A stretch of 64,000 nucleotides of DNA, taken from positions 10,986,713 to 11,050,712 of the forward strand of contig OX621240.1 in assembly GCA_951640165.1 (NCBI GenBank). The letters are read 5' to 3'. Below, piece after piece: positions 22,618 to 35,089 of this stretch. The notes under the pieces are model-generated. The model was given only the letters and a program-made list of their open reading frames with translations. It was not told the origin of the DNA and ran no database searches. Both the position numbers and the translations under genes were made by a program. Numbering within the stretch: position 1 is the stretch's first letter; every line of letters begins with the position of its first letter. The DNA is from Pseudoips prasinana. Taxonomy: Eukaryota > Arthropoda > Insecta > Lepidoptera > Nolidae.

Positions 22618-22963
22618 GAGGCCTATTACAGTCCACTAGCGCCGCCAATCGAAAAAATGTCAATATTTCAAGTGTTGACAATGTGTTATAAAATTACGTT
22701 ATTGCCTTTTCTACGGTAATAATAGACCACATTTTGTATTTTGGATTCTTTTTACGAGTTATGACATTGACACAGAGGCCTATTCCAGTCCACTACCGCC
22801 GCCAATCGAAAAAATGTCAATATTTCAAGTGTTGACAATGTGTTATAAAATTACGTTATTGCCTTTTCTACGGTAATAATAGACCACATTTTGTATTTTG
22901 GATTCTTTTTACGAGTTATGACATTTTTTCGATTGGCGGCGCTAGTGGACTGTAAAAGGTCCC
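22618..22963. repeat. Tandemly doubled MITE with an inverted end
   Basis: A 157-bp unit occurs twice (22618-22774 and 22775-22931). The left end CAGTCCACTAGCGCCGCCAA returns inverted at 22931-22963 (TTGGCGGCGCTAGTGGACTG). This fits a TIR element whose left part was duplicated. Confidence 0.8.
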
Positions 22964-23997
22964 TTAACCAATTCGAGTGTGTCTAGTAGTAGTTAGACTC
23001 TGGGTTTTTCTGTGGATCGAAGAATTCATTATCCTTAATCCCAACAGCCAGACAGGTAGACTTCAATCGATAACCCATTTGTTTGTTCCTTGAAAAACTG
23101 TGACACAATACAACATTTATTATATAGTGCTTTCAATAGCACTTATTTACTATTATCTATACGTAGGTATAATAAATCTGCAGAGAAATCGGTTTTGCAA
23201 GTCCTTCGAAAATAATCAAAATTAGTTATAGCCAGAGTGTTAAAGGATGTTAGAATCCATTTCCAGCATTTTTGTCTGTTTATGTTTGTCTGTGCACGCA
23301 TCTCGTAAAAAGATTTTTTTACTTAAATTTTGTTTGGTTTTAGTTTTTTGGTTTCAAGTTATATTAGATGGTTAAGTAAGTATTTTTGTTTTCAGTAAAG
23401 TACTTTAGTTTTCAACAACCACGCGAATGCAGTCGCGGGCACGACGAGTCTATTATAAGACTCTAAGAGTCCACGTGTCTCACATATTGAGGGAAGAATG
23501 TTATTAATGTTAAGTACATAGGCCTCCCCAAAGATTTTCACAATTATCGGTCTTGTGCTACATCCAGAAGCAAGCCACCTACATATATTTTTAGATTCCA
23601 TTCTATATGCACGATACATTTAAATAAGTATACATAACATTGAAACAAAACAAAGAAACCGTCAGCATTTTCTTGCGGTTCGATTCCGCTGAATTTTCGC
23701 TTATTCCCGTTCCATTTCGCTATTTCGAGGATCGCGACTGTTCAAATATCTTTTATGTTAATTTTTGCATAAATATCTACCCTGTTGAACTAACGACTAG
23801 TCTATTAACATAGTTTGACTAGCTGACGGTGGTATACGTGGTAAAATGGAACTTGGTAATATGTAAAAGGAGGTTTACCTATCTGTCATTAATTGTGGTC
23901 TTGTTAATACAGAGTAGAGATGTTCTTACATGCCTCGTTATACCCACGAGAAAATAAATGTTTTCTGTAACAAATATTACAGTATTACTTTTTGGAT
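22964..23997. other. Mostly unassigned sequence
   Basis: Holds the short RTE relic at 23518. Otherwise nothing recognised. Confidence 0.45.
23518..23582 (-). mobile_element. RTE family 2, short relic
   Basis: GGCCTCCCCAAAGATTTTCA followed by TTATCGGTCTTGTGCTA matches the terminal part of the 6440-6856 copy, diverged. Confidence 0.5.
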
Positions 23998-24352
23998 GGG
24001 CTGGTTGGGGTGGTTCGTAAATGATTGCCTTTCATGCCGCAGGTCATGGGTTCAATTTCCATCCAGGACAAATATTTATGTGCATGAACCTGTCTTTTAT
24101 ATATCAGAGGGCAATAAACGAGAAAGTGGACGCTCGCAACACCAGGGGAGTCGCGAGTGCGTTGCTGGCCTTTAAGAGTAAATAAACAAGTGTTGCTGAC
24201 CCTTCCCCCCACACAGAAACACAACATTATAATTATTAATGTTATTTATTAAGAACTTCCCCAGTCGCGCTGCTCTTCGACCGAATGAACGCTGTCCCCT
24301 ACCTCTCACGTTTCTATCTATATAAATATGTATTTATAAAATAACAGTCGTA
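23998..24352 (+). mobile_element. SINE A split by a family C repeat
   Basis: The head (A box GGGGTGGTTCGTAAATG, B box GGGTTCAATTTCC) lies at 23998-24097. The family C repeat occupies about 24098-24312, and SINE sequence (CTATCTATATAAATATGTAT) resumes after it. A SINE B copy follows at once. Confidence 0.7.
24098..24312 (+). repeat. Family C interspersed repeat inside SINE A
   Basis: ATATCAGAGGGCAATAAACG to CGAATGAACGCTGTCCCCTA, colinear with 9222-9530 with internal losses. Confidence 0.7.
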
Positions 24353-24357
24353 TATTG

Positions 24358-24609
24358 ACGGTCACCGTAGCCTAGTTGGTAGTGCTCCTGCCTACGAAGC
24401 TGGTGGTCCTGGGTTCGAATCCCGATAAGAGCAAATATTTGTGTGATGAGCACGAATATTTGTTTCTGAGTCATGGATGTTTTCTATGTATATAAGTATT
24501 TATCTATCTATATAAGTATGTATATCGTCGCCTGGTACCCATAGTACAAGCTTTGCTTAGTTTGGGGCTAGGATGATCTGTGTGACATTGTCCCCAGATA
24601 TTATTATTA
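24358..24609 (+). mobile_element. SINE B
   Basis: It is nearly identical to the copy at 22076 and ends CCCCAGATATTATTATTAT. Confidence 0.85.
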
Positions 24610-24728
24610 TAATAATTATTATATGTAATATATCAGTTATCTGGTTTATTATAGTACAATCTACGTAGCTCTGCTTAGGCTGGGATCAGATGGCCGTGTG
24701 TGAATAATGTGCCAGGATATTTATTAAT
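24610..24728 (+). mobile_element. SINE A tail fragment
   Basis: TATCAGTTATCTGG, then AGCTCTGCTTAGGCTGGGAT and GGCCGTGTGTGAATAATG: the 3' part without the tRNA head, directly after a SINE B copy. Confidence 0.7.
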
Positions 24729-25364
24729 ATTTATTTTTATGGAATCTTACTGGGTGTTACGGATAATTTAATGCGTTCCTGCACAAAGGGCAAGAGGGGT
24801 AAATACGAAGGTAGTCATACTGAGAGCAGGTGCTCCGTAAACACAGGGATGTTGCTGTTTGGAATTTACGTATTGGCATATTATATTTATTCCTTTCTAA
24901 TTTTCTCTCCAAGTTAATTACGCAGTTATTATTCTTAAGAGCTATACATTTTTACACGATAATAAAAGTTTTAGAGGTTTTTAATAGTAGTCTAGTGTTA
25001 CAGCAAGGTGATTATTAAAATTATGCTACCACCTCAGTCCACATAGGTGGTAGCCCGTAGTAGTAGTCCGTAGCCAATTGCGCTTGCGACACACATGGAT
25101 CACTTGTTCGTGATATGTAGATAAGTGGTTATTGTATAGCCAATGGAATTTTCGCATTACCGACCCTGTTTCTTTTCTTTATTTACAACTAAAACTGGAA
25201 AATTTTACCTGAAGTGTATTCTGTAAGGTGGAGGTACTTCCCATGACGATTGGTCTTAGCCATTTGCAATTACCGACCACGGTCCTCAAATGATCGGCGT
25301 TCTAGGCACGTGAGCTATATACGGGTGACCGTCAAAGTGGTTCTAGTTTATGTGCGTCTGCGTA

Positions 25365-25460
25365 CTTCGGAAGGCACGTTAAGCTGTCAGTCCTTGTTTT
25401 GGTGACCAGGGAACAGTCGTTAGCCATGTCTGAGGTCTACTGGATAGCTTGAACAACTCT
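25365..25460 (+). repeat. Interspersed repeat, partner of 20125-20290
   Basis: Plus-strand copy of the same fragment, diverged. Confidence 0.5.
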
Positions 25461-25727
25461 GGACACCAGGATAAACGCTAGCTCTCTTAAGAGGCTAGCT
25501 TAAGAGGATAGCACCCAATTGTATTGTGTTAATGTAGTTTTATTGATTAATTCGTTTTTAGCATTAAGAAGTTGTTGAATTGTGTTGTGGGATCAATGAT
25601 ATTCATTAAAATATAGTGAATTTTTGCGTATTTGTTTGTCAAGAAGGTGATGCTCGTAGTTTTGGCTAAAAACTAGCGGAAATAACACCAATATGGCTGA
25701 TGTTAGTGCTTTAATATATAGATAATA

Positions 25728-26045
25728 AACTGCGTTGGTCTGGGAGTGGCGTGTTCCACCGGAAATAATGAGGTCCTAAGTTCAAAGACCAAGTCAGGCC
25801 GAAAACTATTTTGATGAAAATTTATCAGTATCAGCCCAAAGTCTGGAAGTTGGCGGTATTTAAACCCCAGTAGTTCTGAATGCACGTAAAGGCCTCGGTC
25901 CCGTATCTCAACTCATTCCTGACGCTAGTCGTCCCATCGAATTATATTATGAAAGGGAATATAAAGTGTCCCGGTGTTTGCGCACACACTCGTGAACTAT
26001 GTCCCGCGCAGATGACTAGTCTCAACTGAGACGAAGAAGAATCTA
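25728..26045 (+). mobile_element. SINE D-like element
   Basis: Head GTTGGTCTGGGAGTGGCGTG, then GAGGTCCTAAGTTC. The body ends GTGTTTGCGCACACACT and TCTCAACTGAGAC, matching the end of the 8203 copy. Confidence 0.6.
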
Positions 26046-26351
26046 CGTACTCTAGTATTTTTAGAGCTATTCGAGGCATCACCTCATCTAATGATCACCT
26101 ACATACATATGCCTTCGCACGATATATAAATAAAGAATGATTCCTAGAATCGATATACTTTAGTCGATTAAAATAATAATTAAAATCTACCGACTACCCT
26201 ATTCCATTTCCCTATTTATTCGAGTGTCATAATCACATTACTCGATTTAAATTACGAATTTAATAAGTAATGTACGGCGTGATGTCAGCTCTACTCAGGA
26301 ACGGTTAATTAACTCATTTCGTTCGAAAATTAAATGAGAAATGTAAATGTA

Positions 26352-26486
26352 CAGATGCCAGAACATCCAGCTACCCCAATCTGTCAAATTTCTTTTATAG
26401 ATTTTCAACTTTATCACGCAAGCATAAGGTTCACTTTCAATTGGCGAAATTCGACAGATTGGTGTAGCTTGGTGTGCTGGCGTCTG
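26352..26486. mobile_element. TA-flanked MITE
   Basis: 135 bp, ends CAGATGCCAGAAC and TGCTGGCGTCTG, TA flanks at 26350-26351 and 26487-26488. Same interior as the other copies. Confidence 0.85.
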
Positions 26487-26756
26487 TACCTACGATACGA
26501 AGTTTGTCGTATTCTTCATAAAACCAGTTCTGGCTTCATTTCACTGTAGGATATATATTTTTGTAATTACATACAACCGAATTTTATTTGGAGTATGAGC
26601 CCAGCAATTGAATACATGCCGTGGGGGACGTAGATTTCGACCCGAGGGAATATCTACCAGAGGAAGGTTTATTTTTACTTTTATTATTAAGACCTTTTAT
26701 TATTAAGTAATCTTATTATTAGGTTTTTAAGAAGTTGTAATTAAATGAACTAATAA

Positions 26757-26940
26757 TAAGATAAGACTTTATTGTACACCATTTACAGAACACAATTTAT
26801 GATAAAGTTAATTATATTAAAGGTACAATTGGCGGTGTTATCGCTTACAGCGATCTCTTCCAGACAATCTTCAGTTGGACCATATTGTAAGGAATTTGGA
26901 GTAGGGGTATAGTGTATGGTGTAAGAATTTAGGGGATGAT
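26757..26940 (-). mobile_element. LINE 3'-end relic (unclassified)
   Basis: Starts AAGATAAGACTTTATTGTAC (a reversed AATAAAGTCTTATC-type end) and contains GCGATCTCTTCCAGACAATC. No coding part. Confidence 0.45.
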
Positions 26941-27065
26941 AACTGAACACTAATAGTGATATCTACTTAGTTGTAGTACTACCACTAATTAAATACTTAT
27001 AATACTAAAACTTATCTATATCTAAATACAAATAATTATATATATATACATAAAAATAAAATAAT

Positions 27066-27258
27066 TATTATTGTATTGTGTCATTTATTTAATTGTGTGA
27101 TAATTTTATTTTTTTAATTTACTTTAATACTATAACATGTAATAGTACCTAAGTCCCTTAATATTCGCATGCCCACTAAGGGTAGATGTCGGAACCTACA
27201 AAACACTTACCATCTTTGTGACCATATCTGAAGCGAATAAAGATATTATTATTATTCC
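27066..27258 (+). mobile_element. LINE or SINE 3'-end relic with ATT repeats
   Basis: ATGCCCACTAAGGGTAGATG to GAATAAAGATATTATTATTA. The ending resembles that of the CR1-like LINE at 34761. Confidence 0.45.
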
Positions 27259-27529
27259 AACTTATTTCTTTATTTTCATATTTAATATATTATATTTAAT
27301 ACATTATTATTAATACATTATTATTCTCATAAAATCGATATATAAAACAATAATACACAAATAAATACGTAAAAAATCTGTTTCCCCCAGCGGCGGGGTT
27401 ATACGCCCTAGGCCGCCGGTGGTCAGGGCGACAGAGTGAGGAACCTCCTCAAGATGTGTGCCGTTCCCATAATTGCCGATTATTATTATTATAAGGTAGC
27501 AGCTTCTTTGTGAGCACTATGACTATTTA

Positions 27530-27645
27530 ACTACGATCACCAACCCGTCTACCATGCGTGCCGATTATGGCATATCCCCTAAGATGGATCTTGGGGGAGG
27601 CTTTTGTCCAACAGTGGACTGGTTACAACTGATATGATGACTGAA
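27530..27645 (+). mobile_element. RTE family 2, diverged 3'-end relic
   Basis: GATCTTGGGGGAGGCTTTTG then TCCAACAGTGGAC and a degenerate ATGATG tail mark the 3' end of RTE family 2. Confidence 0.6.
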
Positions 27646-28276
27646 TAACCCTCGCTCCTGGCCGGTTTTACCTATTATAACGTACTATTACTAATTACTA
27701 TTATAACGTACAATTTACGTAACTTGTCTTAGGTAACAAGAATTTTGTACAATTCAACTATTAAATAGTGGTTGCTATTAAGTTTCTTGCGCTATTATTC
27801 TATCCAATATGCACCCCTAATAAGGTCTTATATGAAATTTCCCAAGACTGAAAGTTCCCAAGACTTTTTCGGTGCCATCTGTTAAATTGTTTACTAACAC
27901 ATTTATGGAAGATGGGAAAATATTCCGACTTTGGCGAAAGCTTTGGCATAGTATAAAAGAATGTATATTACCCAGAGTAGTTATATTCTATTTTAGTATT
28001 AATTTTTTTATTGTGTTGTTCGTTTCTTTAGCTTTCGTGCATGTAAGCGCTTTTCGTGCATGTAAGCGTAAGCGCTGTAGAACCATAGGACTATGGTCCT
28101 TTACTGGGGTTTGAATAAAACTTAAAAGATCATTGAATTTGGGAGCGGAAACAAAACCCCGTTTGATTTATTCCAAATTCCAAAGTTATAGTGCTTATTA
28201 CTACTGCCCACATTTGGTTTGGATTACAAGAATTCGCTTATATTTTATTGTTCACCACCACATATCTTTTTAACCG
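27646..28276. other. Target-side flank of the Jockey insertion
   Basis: No gene or repeat is recognised. It continues, in the empty-site sense, with 42820 on the other side. Confidence 0.45.
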
Positions 28277-28287
28277 GTGATCTTGTT

Positions 28288-28694
28288 TTTTTTTTTTTTT
28301 GTTTTTTAACGTCACGCGTGCAGTGAGCCTCTCGGCTTTTACTGCTTCACCGGACAGTAGGGGTGAGCGTGGGCTCTAACCGGCCTAGCAAATATAAACT
28401 ACAAACTAAGTACCCGCGCCGGAGGGCGCCCCCTGTGGGGCTCGAACCTCGGCTCTGGGCGGATACTGACGTGGAGAGGGCAAGATGTGGTTTAGGGTTT
28501 TGTGCAACTGTCGCTCTACGTTAATACGCGACGCGGGCCTCGCTACCGGTTTAGGTCCGGAGCGGGCATTCATCGGATCGAATGCAAACTAAGGGTCATG
28601 GAGGACGCTGGTGGTCGCGACGCGTTCGCGGTCGTACTCGCGTCCGGCGAGTACGAAAAATCGGTTGTGCAGTGTTGCGAGAGTCTCTAATCGA
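28288..28694 (-). other. 3' UTR and poly(A) tail of the Jockey-like LINE
   Basis: The sequence runs from the ORF2 stop to the T tract at 28288-28311 (A-rich on the minus strand). Its core, with short motifs such as GAGCGACAGTTGCACAAAA and CGCCCTCCGGCGCGGGTA, recurs in diverged form near 1468-1580, 5800-6025 and 48440-48690. It therefore serves as a family tag. Confidence 0.8.
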
Positions 28695-29642
28695 TTAGAT
28701 GTGCTCAAGGTAAACGGTGGTCTCGTCGTCCGGTTCGTCTAGGACGTGCTTCGGACGACGGTGCTTAATTGTGAGTCGGAGGGGAGTGTAATTGACCGCC
28801 TGTACCTCCAATTTACTTGGATGGTGAGTGGCAGAGTCAAAATACCTTTTGGACGTTTGCTTCATCCATTGCCTGATGGTAGGCAATTGGAGATCAGCAT
28901 GGAGGCTTTTGTTACGGACGAACCATGGTGCGCCCACGGCTCGTCGCATAAACTTGTTCTGGACTACCTGTAGGAGGTGGATGAGATGTTCCTTAGCGTG
29001 CGCGAAGACCGGGCTCGCATAGGTCATCATGGGTCGAATGCACGTCTTGTAAATTCTCACCTTGTTTTCAAGGGACATTTTACTGCGTGCATTCAGGAGG
29101 CTGTGTAATCGATAAAGGGCAAATGAGGCACGGTTGCGAGCGTGTCTCAGATGGTCCTTGAAGTTTAACTTCTGATCGAGGATCACTCCCAAGTATTTGG
29201 TTTTCCTCTCCCAGGGGATCGGTTTACCAAACATCCGGACGGGATCTGTGGTGGGCGCGGGGTTTACCCTAGAGAAGAGCACGGCTGCGCTCTTGGTCGG
29301 GTTGACTTCGATCCTCCATTTCCTGAACCATTTGCCGAGGGCATCGGCTGAGGATTGGAGTTCTCGGTGGATGGCTGACGGGTCCCTACTGGAGTAGTAG
29401 AGAGCCGTGTCGTCAGCGAAGAGGGCTAGATGAGCCTTCTTGGGTCTGGGGATATCGCTGGTGTACAGCGAGAACAGGAGCGGGGCAAGGACTGAGCCTT
29501 GGGGAACTCCTGCACGTATCAGTCGGAGGGAGGAGTAATTTCCCTCGACGCGGTAGCGAAACGTTCGGTCCGTAAGGAAGTCTCGTAGGATATGCACGAG
29601 ACGGTCAGGCACTTTGAGTTTAATCAGCTTATATAATAAGCC
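28695..29642 (-). pseudogene. Jockey-like LINE ORF2, 3' part: RT palm, thumb and C-terminus
   Basis: This is the continuation of the interrupted ORF2, left of the gypsy insertion. Removing the insertion and one AGCC copy joins VWHNG from the right side to LLYKLIKLK on the left in one frame. The open stretch from 29612 gives 305 aa with RT motif B GVPQG (35-39) and the catalytic FADD (65-68). A Jockey-type C-terminal domain follows (YLGVILDQKL, ending in a Lys/Arg-rich tail). It cannot be made from the same transcript as the 5' part while the LTR element is present. The Met at 29612 is only the first Met in frame, not a real start. Confidence 0.88.
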
Positions 29643-30217
29643 TATAGTGGTGTACCGGGGATGTAGGTACTGCGTGGATACCGGTTTGCTAACACGATAT
29701 TAGCGGCACATAAACGAAAGTCACAGATAGTATTTAGTCACAGTTTAATAGTTCCACGATACACAACAAAACCATAGAAAAGAAGGAGAAGAATAGTACA
29801 TAGAACAAATAACAGAAAACAATAGATTTATGATAAGCGCTCGATAGCAGCCGACACTAGCTTCGCGAGCAAAGTCCGTGGATCGACTCCCGGGCGCGCA
29901 GAGGTCAACTGTCCGTGCGCCCGCGCAGGTATATATTTTTACCGTTATCTCAGGTACAACGGCTATACGCGTTTCCAATGCACGATAATATGAAGTAAAC
30001 ATTGGAGTTTTATATTTACTTGTTTGGTGTTTGTGTAAGTGTTATTATAATTGTAAATACATAGATATAAAATATTGTATTGATATTTTATGTAGTATCT
30101 TATATAAGTAAATAAATAAATTTGTAAAATATTAGATATAGGTATATAATAACTATGTATGTAAGTATGTATATTTATATTGTTGTTGTGTATGTATATT
30201 GACTTGAGTAGGCCACA
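29643..30217 (-). repeat. 3' LTR of the gypsy-type element
   Basis: This is a 575-bp direct repeat of the right LTR. On the minus strand it starts TGTGGCCTACTC and ends CACCACTATA. A possible TATA box (ATATATAC on the minus strand) lies near 29930. An 85-codon open stretch inside it also occurs in the other LTR and is not taken as a gene. Confidence 0.92.
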
Positions 30218-30240
30218 TCACTCCCCCCCAGAGACCGTCA

Positions 30241-33200
30241 CTACGGGCGATAATAATCTGGAAAACGAACTGTGCGGCCGGAACGTGTCTTTCTGACACA
30301 ATCCTGAGTTGGTGAATTTTGTACAACAGGATCGGGAACAGAGCATCTATTGGGATTGGAATGTGAAGTGGGAACTTTATTATTGAGAGATGAGTCAATC
30401 AGCATATAGGCCGGTTTGAGGCGGTCTATAGATACCGTGACGGTTTTCCCCTTTATCAAGATCTTAAACATTTTGTCGCTACGTTCCAGTACCTCGTAAG
30501 GACCAGTATATGGAGGCTGTAGAGAAGCACGTAATGCATCGTCTCTCAAAAAAACGTGACTTGATGAGTTCAGGTCTTTATATATAAAGATTTTATCTTT
30601 ATTGTGACGAGATGCGGGTGAGGGTTGAAGCTTAGCTGCAAATTGGCGCAACTGAGTGGTAAATTCTGATATGTCAGTGGAGTGAGGGTAAACCGTGGTC
30701 TGAAAAAAATCTCCAGGTAAACGTAACGGTTCACCATAAACCAACTCAGCGGATGTTGCTTGCAGATCGTCTTTAAATGAACTTCTAATGCCCAGTAGCA
30801 CAAAAGGTAAAGTGTCTACCCAGTTAGAAGTAGCGTGAAACATTATGGCTGCCTTTAACTGCCTATGGAATCGTTCCACTAGCCCGTTGCAAGCTGGGTG
30901 ATACGCGGTTGTTCTGCGATGGTTGAATCCAATCATTTTTCCAAGGTATTGGAAAAGCGACGATTCAAACTGTCGACCGCGATCGGTGACAATATCTGTT
31001 GGACATCCAAATCTGGATATCCACGATATTAATGCCTTCCCAACTGTTTCAGCTGTAATGTCTGCCATGGGCACGACTTCGGGCCAGCGTGTGAAACGAT
31101 CCACAGCTGTTAGATAGTAACGATATCCCTGAGATATAGGGAGAGGGCCAATAATATCGACATGAATAAATGCAAATCGTGCACATGGTAGATCGAAAGT
31201 GCCCAATGGAGAAGACACATGACGATGAACTTTGGCACGTTGACAAGGTAAACATTGTCGGGACCACTCACGGCAGTCCTTGCGTACACCAGGCCAAACA
31301 AATCGCTCAGCGACTAATTTCGCTGTAGCATTAGCGCCTGGGTGGCTCAGATTGTGAAGACAGTCAAAGACTTGTTTTCTCAATGGCTTGGTAATAAATG
31401 GCCTAGGTGAGGTGGTGCTAACGTCACAATAAAGCTCTGCTTGAGAGTTAGGAATTTTTAACTTTTTTAAGCGGAGTGAGGATTCATCTTGCAGAAGTCG
31501 TGTCAACTCTGGATCAGATGTGTGAGATGAAGCAAGAACGTCTAAGTCGATTGGTATCTGCAGTTCTTCGACACGTGACAGTGGATCGGCAACGACATTG
31601 TCTTTACCCGAAATATGTCGAATGTCTGTTGTGAACTGCGATATATAATCGAGATGACGGAACTGCCTAGGTGAACAGTTAGCTTTCCTTTCACTGAAAG
31701 CAAAACTGAGCGGCTTATGGTCTGTAAACACGACGAAATGCCTAGCCTCCAGCATATGTCGAAAGTATTTAATGCTTTCATATATGGCCAAGAGCTCGCG
31801 GTCGTAGGGTGAATATTTTTGTTGAGATGGACTCAACTTCCGCGAGAAGAATGCTAGGGGCTGCCAAAATCCGTCCTTTAGCTGTTGCAGAACTGCACCC
31901 ATCGCCACGTCGGACGCATCAGTTACTACTGCTAGTTCGGCTTGACAATCCGGGTGAGCAAGTAATGCTGCATTAGCAAGGCTCTCTTTGCAATTATTAA
32001 AGGCTAGCAATGCGTCGCCAGTCAGATCTACAGGGTGTGACGCTTTGACACAACCTGTAAGCAAAGCATTTAAAGGAGCTTGAATTGTGGCGGAATGAGG
32101 TAAGAATCGCCTGTAGAAATTCATCATTCCTAAAAATCGTCTCAGCTCCCTGTCTGTCTTAGGGACGGGGAAGTCATTAATGGCTTGGACCTTTGATTCC
32201 AGAGGTTTGGTGCCGGATGCGGAGATTCGGTAACCTAAGAAAGTTACCTCAGAAGCGCCGAAAACGCACTTTGAAGTGTTGACGAGGACGCCGTATTCCT
32301 TCATACGAGTGAAGAGCTGTTGGAGGTGGGTTTCGTGCTCAGTTTCGTCCTTGGAGAACACCAAAAAGTCATCCAGGAACGAGTAGCAAAACTCTAGGCC
32401 TCTCGTCATCTCGTCAACAAACCTCTGGAATGCTTGACCTGCATTTCTCAAACCGAAGCTCATGAATGGGAAGTCATACAAGCCAAAAGGTGTGCTTATG
32501 GCGGTCTTTTGTATATCCCCTTCAAAAACTGGGACCTGGTTGTAAGCTTTCGTCACGTCTATAGTTAAGAAAATCGAACAACCAGCAATACAGTGGGCAA
32601 AATCATGTATATGCTTAATAGGATATCGATCTGGGATAGTTCGTGAATTAAGTTGGCGATAGTCGCCACAAGGCCACCAGCCATTATCTTTTTTAGGTGC
32701 TAAGTGTAAGGGTGAGGCCCAGGGACTGTCAGAGGGACGCGCTGTACCATTTTTGAGCATGAGCTCAAATTCCTGTTTGGCAATTTTTAGTTTATCAGGT
32801 GCCAATCTGCGAGGAGTACATGATACAGGCGGTCCTGGAGTAGTCCTCATGTGGTGCACTGTGTTGTGTTTAGGGAAATTTGGTGTGCCTGAAGGGCGTG
32901 TAATTTCCGGAAACTTATTTAAAATGTTATGGAAACGCGTGTCACCTGTTGATACCTTTACTGAAAATATACTAGAATTAGCAATACAAGCACTTGAAGT
33001 TAATGTCGTGGTGTTATCAATGAGGCGCTGATTACGACAATCTACAATTAAATTATAAAAACTGAGGAAATCGACACCTATGATAGGTTTAGTAACATTA
33101 GCCACAGTGAAACGCCAAGCAAAATTACGCCTTAAGCCTAAATTTAAATTAAGCTCAATAAAGCCGAAAGTGTCAATGATGCTTCCATTGGCTGCGCTGA

Positions 33201-33351
33201 GCTGAAAATCGGTCTTGGTTCGACGATCCCGAAGCGCAGAACGAGGGTAGACGCAAAGGTCACTACCAGTATCTACCAGAAACTGGGTATTCGAACTACG
33301 GTCGGTAACGAAAAGGCGACCAGTTGAGGCTGGGCAATCGTCTGTCGCCAT
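30241..33351 (-). CDS. pol: Gypsy-type Pol polyprotein: protease, RT, RNase H, integrase (1036 aa)
   Basis: Pol copies the element RNA and integrates the DNA. Domain order is that of Ty3/gypsy: aspartic protease with DTG at 27-29; RT with FLTIDV near 260-265 and FLDD at 324-327 (YIDD is more usual); RNase H with TDASD at 476-480; integrase with zinc residues H665, H669, C699, C702 and catalytic D731, D789, E825. A basic C-terminal tail follows. The ATG lies in the TAATG overlap with gag and in a different frame. This suggests stop-restart translation rather than the frameshift common in gypsy elements. I see no stop or indel. Confidence 0.93.
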   Translation of the reverse strand: MATDDCPASTGRLFVTDRSSNTQFLVDTGSDLCVYPRSALRDRRTKTDFQLSAANGSIIDTFGFIELNLNLGLRRNFAWRFTVANVTKPIIGVDFLSFYNLIVDCRNQRLIDNTTTLTSSACIANSSIFSVKVSTGDTRFHNILNKFPEITRPSGTPNFPKHNTVHHMRTTPGPPVSCTPRRLAPDKLKIAKQEFELMLKNGTARPSDSPWASPLHLAPKKDNGWWPCGDYRQLNSRTIPDRYPIKHIHDFAHCIAGCSIFLTIDVTKAYNQVPVFEGDIQKTAISTPFGLYDFPFMSFGLRNAGQAFQRFVDEMTRGLEFCYSFLDDFLVFSKDETEHETHLQQLFTRMKEYGVLVNTSKCVFGASEVTFLGYRISASGTKPLESKVQAINDFPVPKTDRELRRFLGMMNFYRRFLPHSATIQAPLNALLTGCVKASHPVDLTGDALLAFNNCKESLANAALLAHPDCQAELAVVTDASDVAMGAVLQQLKDGFWQPLAFFSRKLSPSQQKYSPYDRELLAIYESIKYFRHMLEARHFVVFTDHKPLSFAFSERKANCSPRQFRHLDYISQFTTDIRHISGKDNVVADPLSRVEELQIPIDLDVLASSHTSDPELTRLLQDESSLRLKKLKIPNSQAELYCDVSTTSPRPFITKPLRKQVFDCLHNLSHPGANATAKLVAERFVWPGVRKDCREWSRQCLPCQRAKVHRHVSSPLGTFDLPCARFAFIHVDIIGPLPISQGYRYYLTAVDRFTRWPEVVPMADITAETVGKALISWISRFGCPTDIVTDRGRQFESSLFQYLGKMIGFNHRRTTAYHPACNGLVERFHRQLKAAIMFHATSNWVDTLPFVLLGIRSSFKDDLQATSAELVYGEPLRLPGDFFQTTVYPHSTDISEFTTQLRQFAAKLQPSPASRHNKDKIFIYKDLNSSSHVFLRDDALRASLQPPYTGPYEVLERSDKMFKILIKGKTVTVSIDRLKPAYMLIDSSLNNKVPTSHSNPNRCSVPDPVVQNSPTQDCVRKTRSGRTVRFPDYYRP

Positions 33352-34265
33352 TAGCGACCGCCCTTGGCATTTCCCGCCTTAAAGTCGCAGGGCTTGAGGC
33401 ATTTGTGGGCACCTTCTCCAAACTTCATATGGTACCAGCATACCGGGTAAGTTTTATAACTCGAGTTAGATCGGTTTCTCTGCCGCGAAACGGAACGGCG
33501 TCGTTCCGGCTGTCTGGATCGTCCAGCTGAACAGCATGAAGCACGTGTGTGCTCTTCCAGCTTAAGCGTGAGCTGTTGGACCATCTTCTTGAGCTCTGCG
33601 ATTTCTTCGACGGGATACGTCCCGCGAGTATTGTGTGATGTTGCTGCAGCGACAGTACCTGGTGATGTCAGTTCCTGGATACGGTCAGCTAAGTCGGCCA
33701 GCTGCTCCAGTTTGTCAGAGGTCTGAGATGCCAGCACCGTCTGAATATTATGGGGCAGGCGATTACTCCAAATGGTCTTCAAAAATTCTTCTGGAACAGA
33801 CGGTCCAGCTAAGTCCTGCAGGTGTCTAAGGAACTGCGAAGGCTTCCTGTCTCCAAGCTGTTCATGTGTGAGCAGCTGTTTAACTTTCTCCTCGTGCGAG
33901 GCAGACAGTCGCTTAATCAGCTCAGCCTTGATCTTCACGTAGCGGTCTGTTACAGGAGGTTTAATAATAATGTCTTTCACGGCCTTCGCGTACTGCATAT
34001 CGAGGTTAGTTGTCACATATGTATATTTTGTGACGTCATCCGTAATACTGTGACTGGCAAACTGACCTTCAATCATCGCGAACCACAGCTCTGGATCCTC
34101 GGGTGAGAATTGGGGAATTTTTATTCTCAATTTCCGCGTAGAATGACGTTCGCGTTCAGTGGAAACGCGCACTCGTTGAGGTTGCCGCGTAGTAACATGG
34201 CCGCCGTCGCGCTGGCTGTCTTTGGTTGAAACAGCGGATTTTATCGAGTCACTACTATCACTCAT
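33351..34265 (-). CDS. gag: Gypsy-type Gag (304 aa)
   Basis: Gag is the structural protein that packages element RNA into particles. The frame opens only 39 bp after the 5' LTR. The N-terminus is basic, followed by a helical capsid-like region (residues about 50-215) and a short helical segment near 220-240. At the end is a zinc motif C276-x2-H279-x9-C289-x3-C293. This CHCC order, in place of the usual CCHC, is the published hallmark of the CsRn1 clade of Metaviridae. The stop overlaps the pol ATG as TAATG. The frame is intact. Confidence 0.88.
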   Translation of the reverse strand: MSDSSDSIKSAVSTKDSQRDGGHVTTRQPQRVRVSTERERHSTRKLRIKIPQFSPEDPELWFAMIEGQFASHSITDDVTKYTYVTTNLDMQYAKAVKDIIIKPPVTDRYVKIKAELIKRLSASHEEKVKQLLTHEQLGDRKPSQFLRHLQDLAGPSVPEEFLKTIWSNRLPHNIQTVLASQTSDKLEQLADLADRIQELTSPGTVAAATSHNTRGTYPVEEIAELKKMVQQLTLKLEEHTRASCCSAGRSRQPERRRSVSRQRNRSNSSYKTYPVCWYHMKFGEGAHKCLKPCDFKAGNAKGGR

Positions 34266-34284
34266 CTTGCCTGTTGTCCTTTGT

Positions 34285-34302
34285 GTCCTTGTCGGGGCAC
34301 CA
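34285..34302 (-). promoter_or_regulatory. Primer binding site of the gypsy-type element
   Basis: Two bases after the 5' LTR the minus strand reads TGGTGCCCCGACAAGGAC. It starts with TGG, as expected for pairing with a tRNA CCA end. It resembles the tRNA-Trp site reported for CsRn1-type elements, with one base missing. The tRNA identity is from memory and unverified. Confidence 0.6.
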
Positions 34303-34304
34303 GT

Positions 34305-34760
34305 TATAGTGGTGTACCGGGGATGTAGGTACTGCGTGGATACCGGTTTGCTAACACGATATTAGCGGCACATAAACGAAAGTCACAGATAGTATTTAGT
34401 CACAGTTTAATAGTTCCACGATACACAACAAAACCATAGAAAAGAAGGAGAAGAATAGTACATAGAACAAATAACAGAAAACAATAGATTTATGATAAGC
34501 GCTCGATAGCAGCCGACACTAGCTTCGCGAGCAAAGTCCGTGGATCGACTCCCGGGCGCGCAGAGGTCAACTGTCCGTGCGCCCGCGCAAGTATATATTT
34601 TTACCGTTATCTCAGGTACAACGGCTATACGCGTTTCCAATGCACGATAATATGAAGTAAACATTGGAGTTTTATATTTACTTGTTTGGTGTTTGTGTAA
34701 GTGTTATTATAATTGTAAATACATAGATATAAAATATTGTATTGATATTTTATGTAGTAT
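34305..34760 (-). repeat. 5' LTR of the gypsy-type element, downstream segment
   Basis: This matches the left LTR over 456 bp with one difference (34590 region, A for G). The LTR stops at AGTAT, where the inner LINE enters, and resumes at 38179. Confidence 0.92.
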
Positions 34761-35089
34761 AATAATAATAATAATAATCTTTATTTATCCAAAAAGCATA
34801 CAGAGTTTGAAATAACTTAACTTAATATTTGGTTTGGAAATACATTATATTTTATGTTGCAAAATCTGTACAATAATAATACTCTACCTCTTAAACTAGG
34901 GTATACCTGTATTATAAGAGGTAGTTTGCGGTCAATTATCAACAACTAACTTATATTTAAAACTTATATCTAAAGTGGACAGTGTCATTCTACTGTTTGG
35001 TATACAGGAGTAGAATTGATGCTGTGTGTTTGCGTGTGTATGGGGTGTGTAGGTGTAAATGTATGTGTGTGTGTCTGTCTGTGAGTGTA

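Noticed and set aside
27366..27475. GC-rich fragment that may be coding
   Set aside because: CCCCCAGCGGCGGGGTTATA-type sequence looks like a fragment of a repeated LINE region, but I could not place it in any family or frame.
29745..30002. 85-codon open frame, also at 34407-34664
   Set aside because: It lies inside the LTR and is present in both LTRs only because they are repeats. No protein family is evident.
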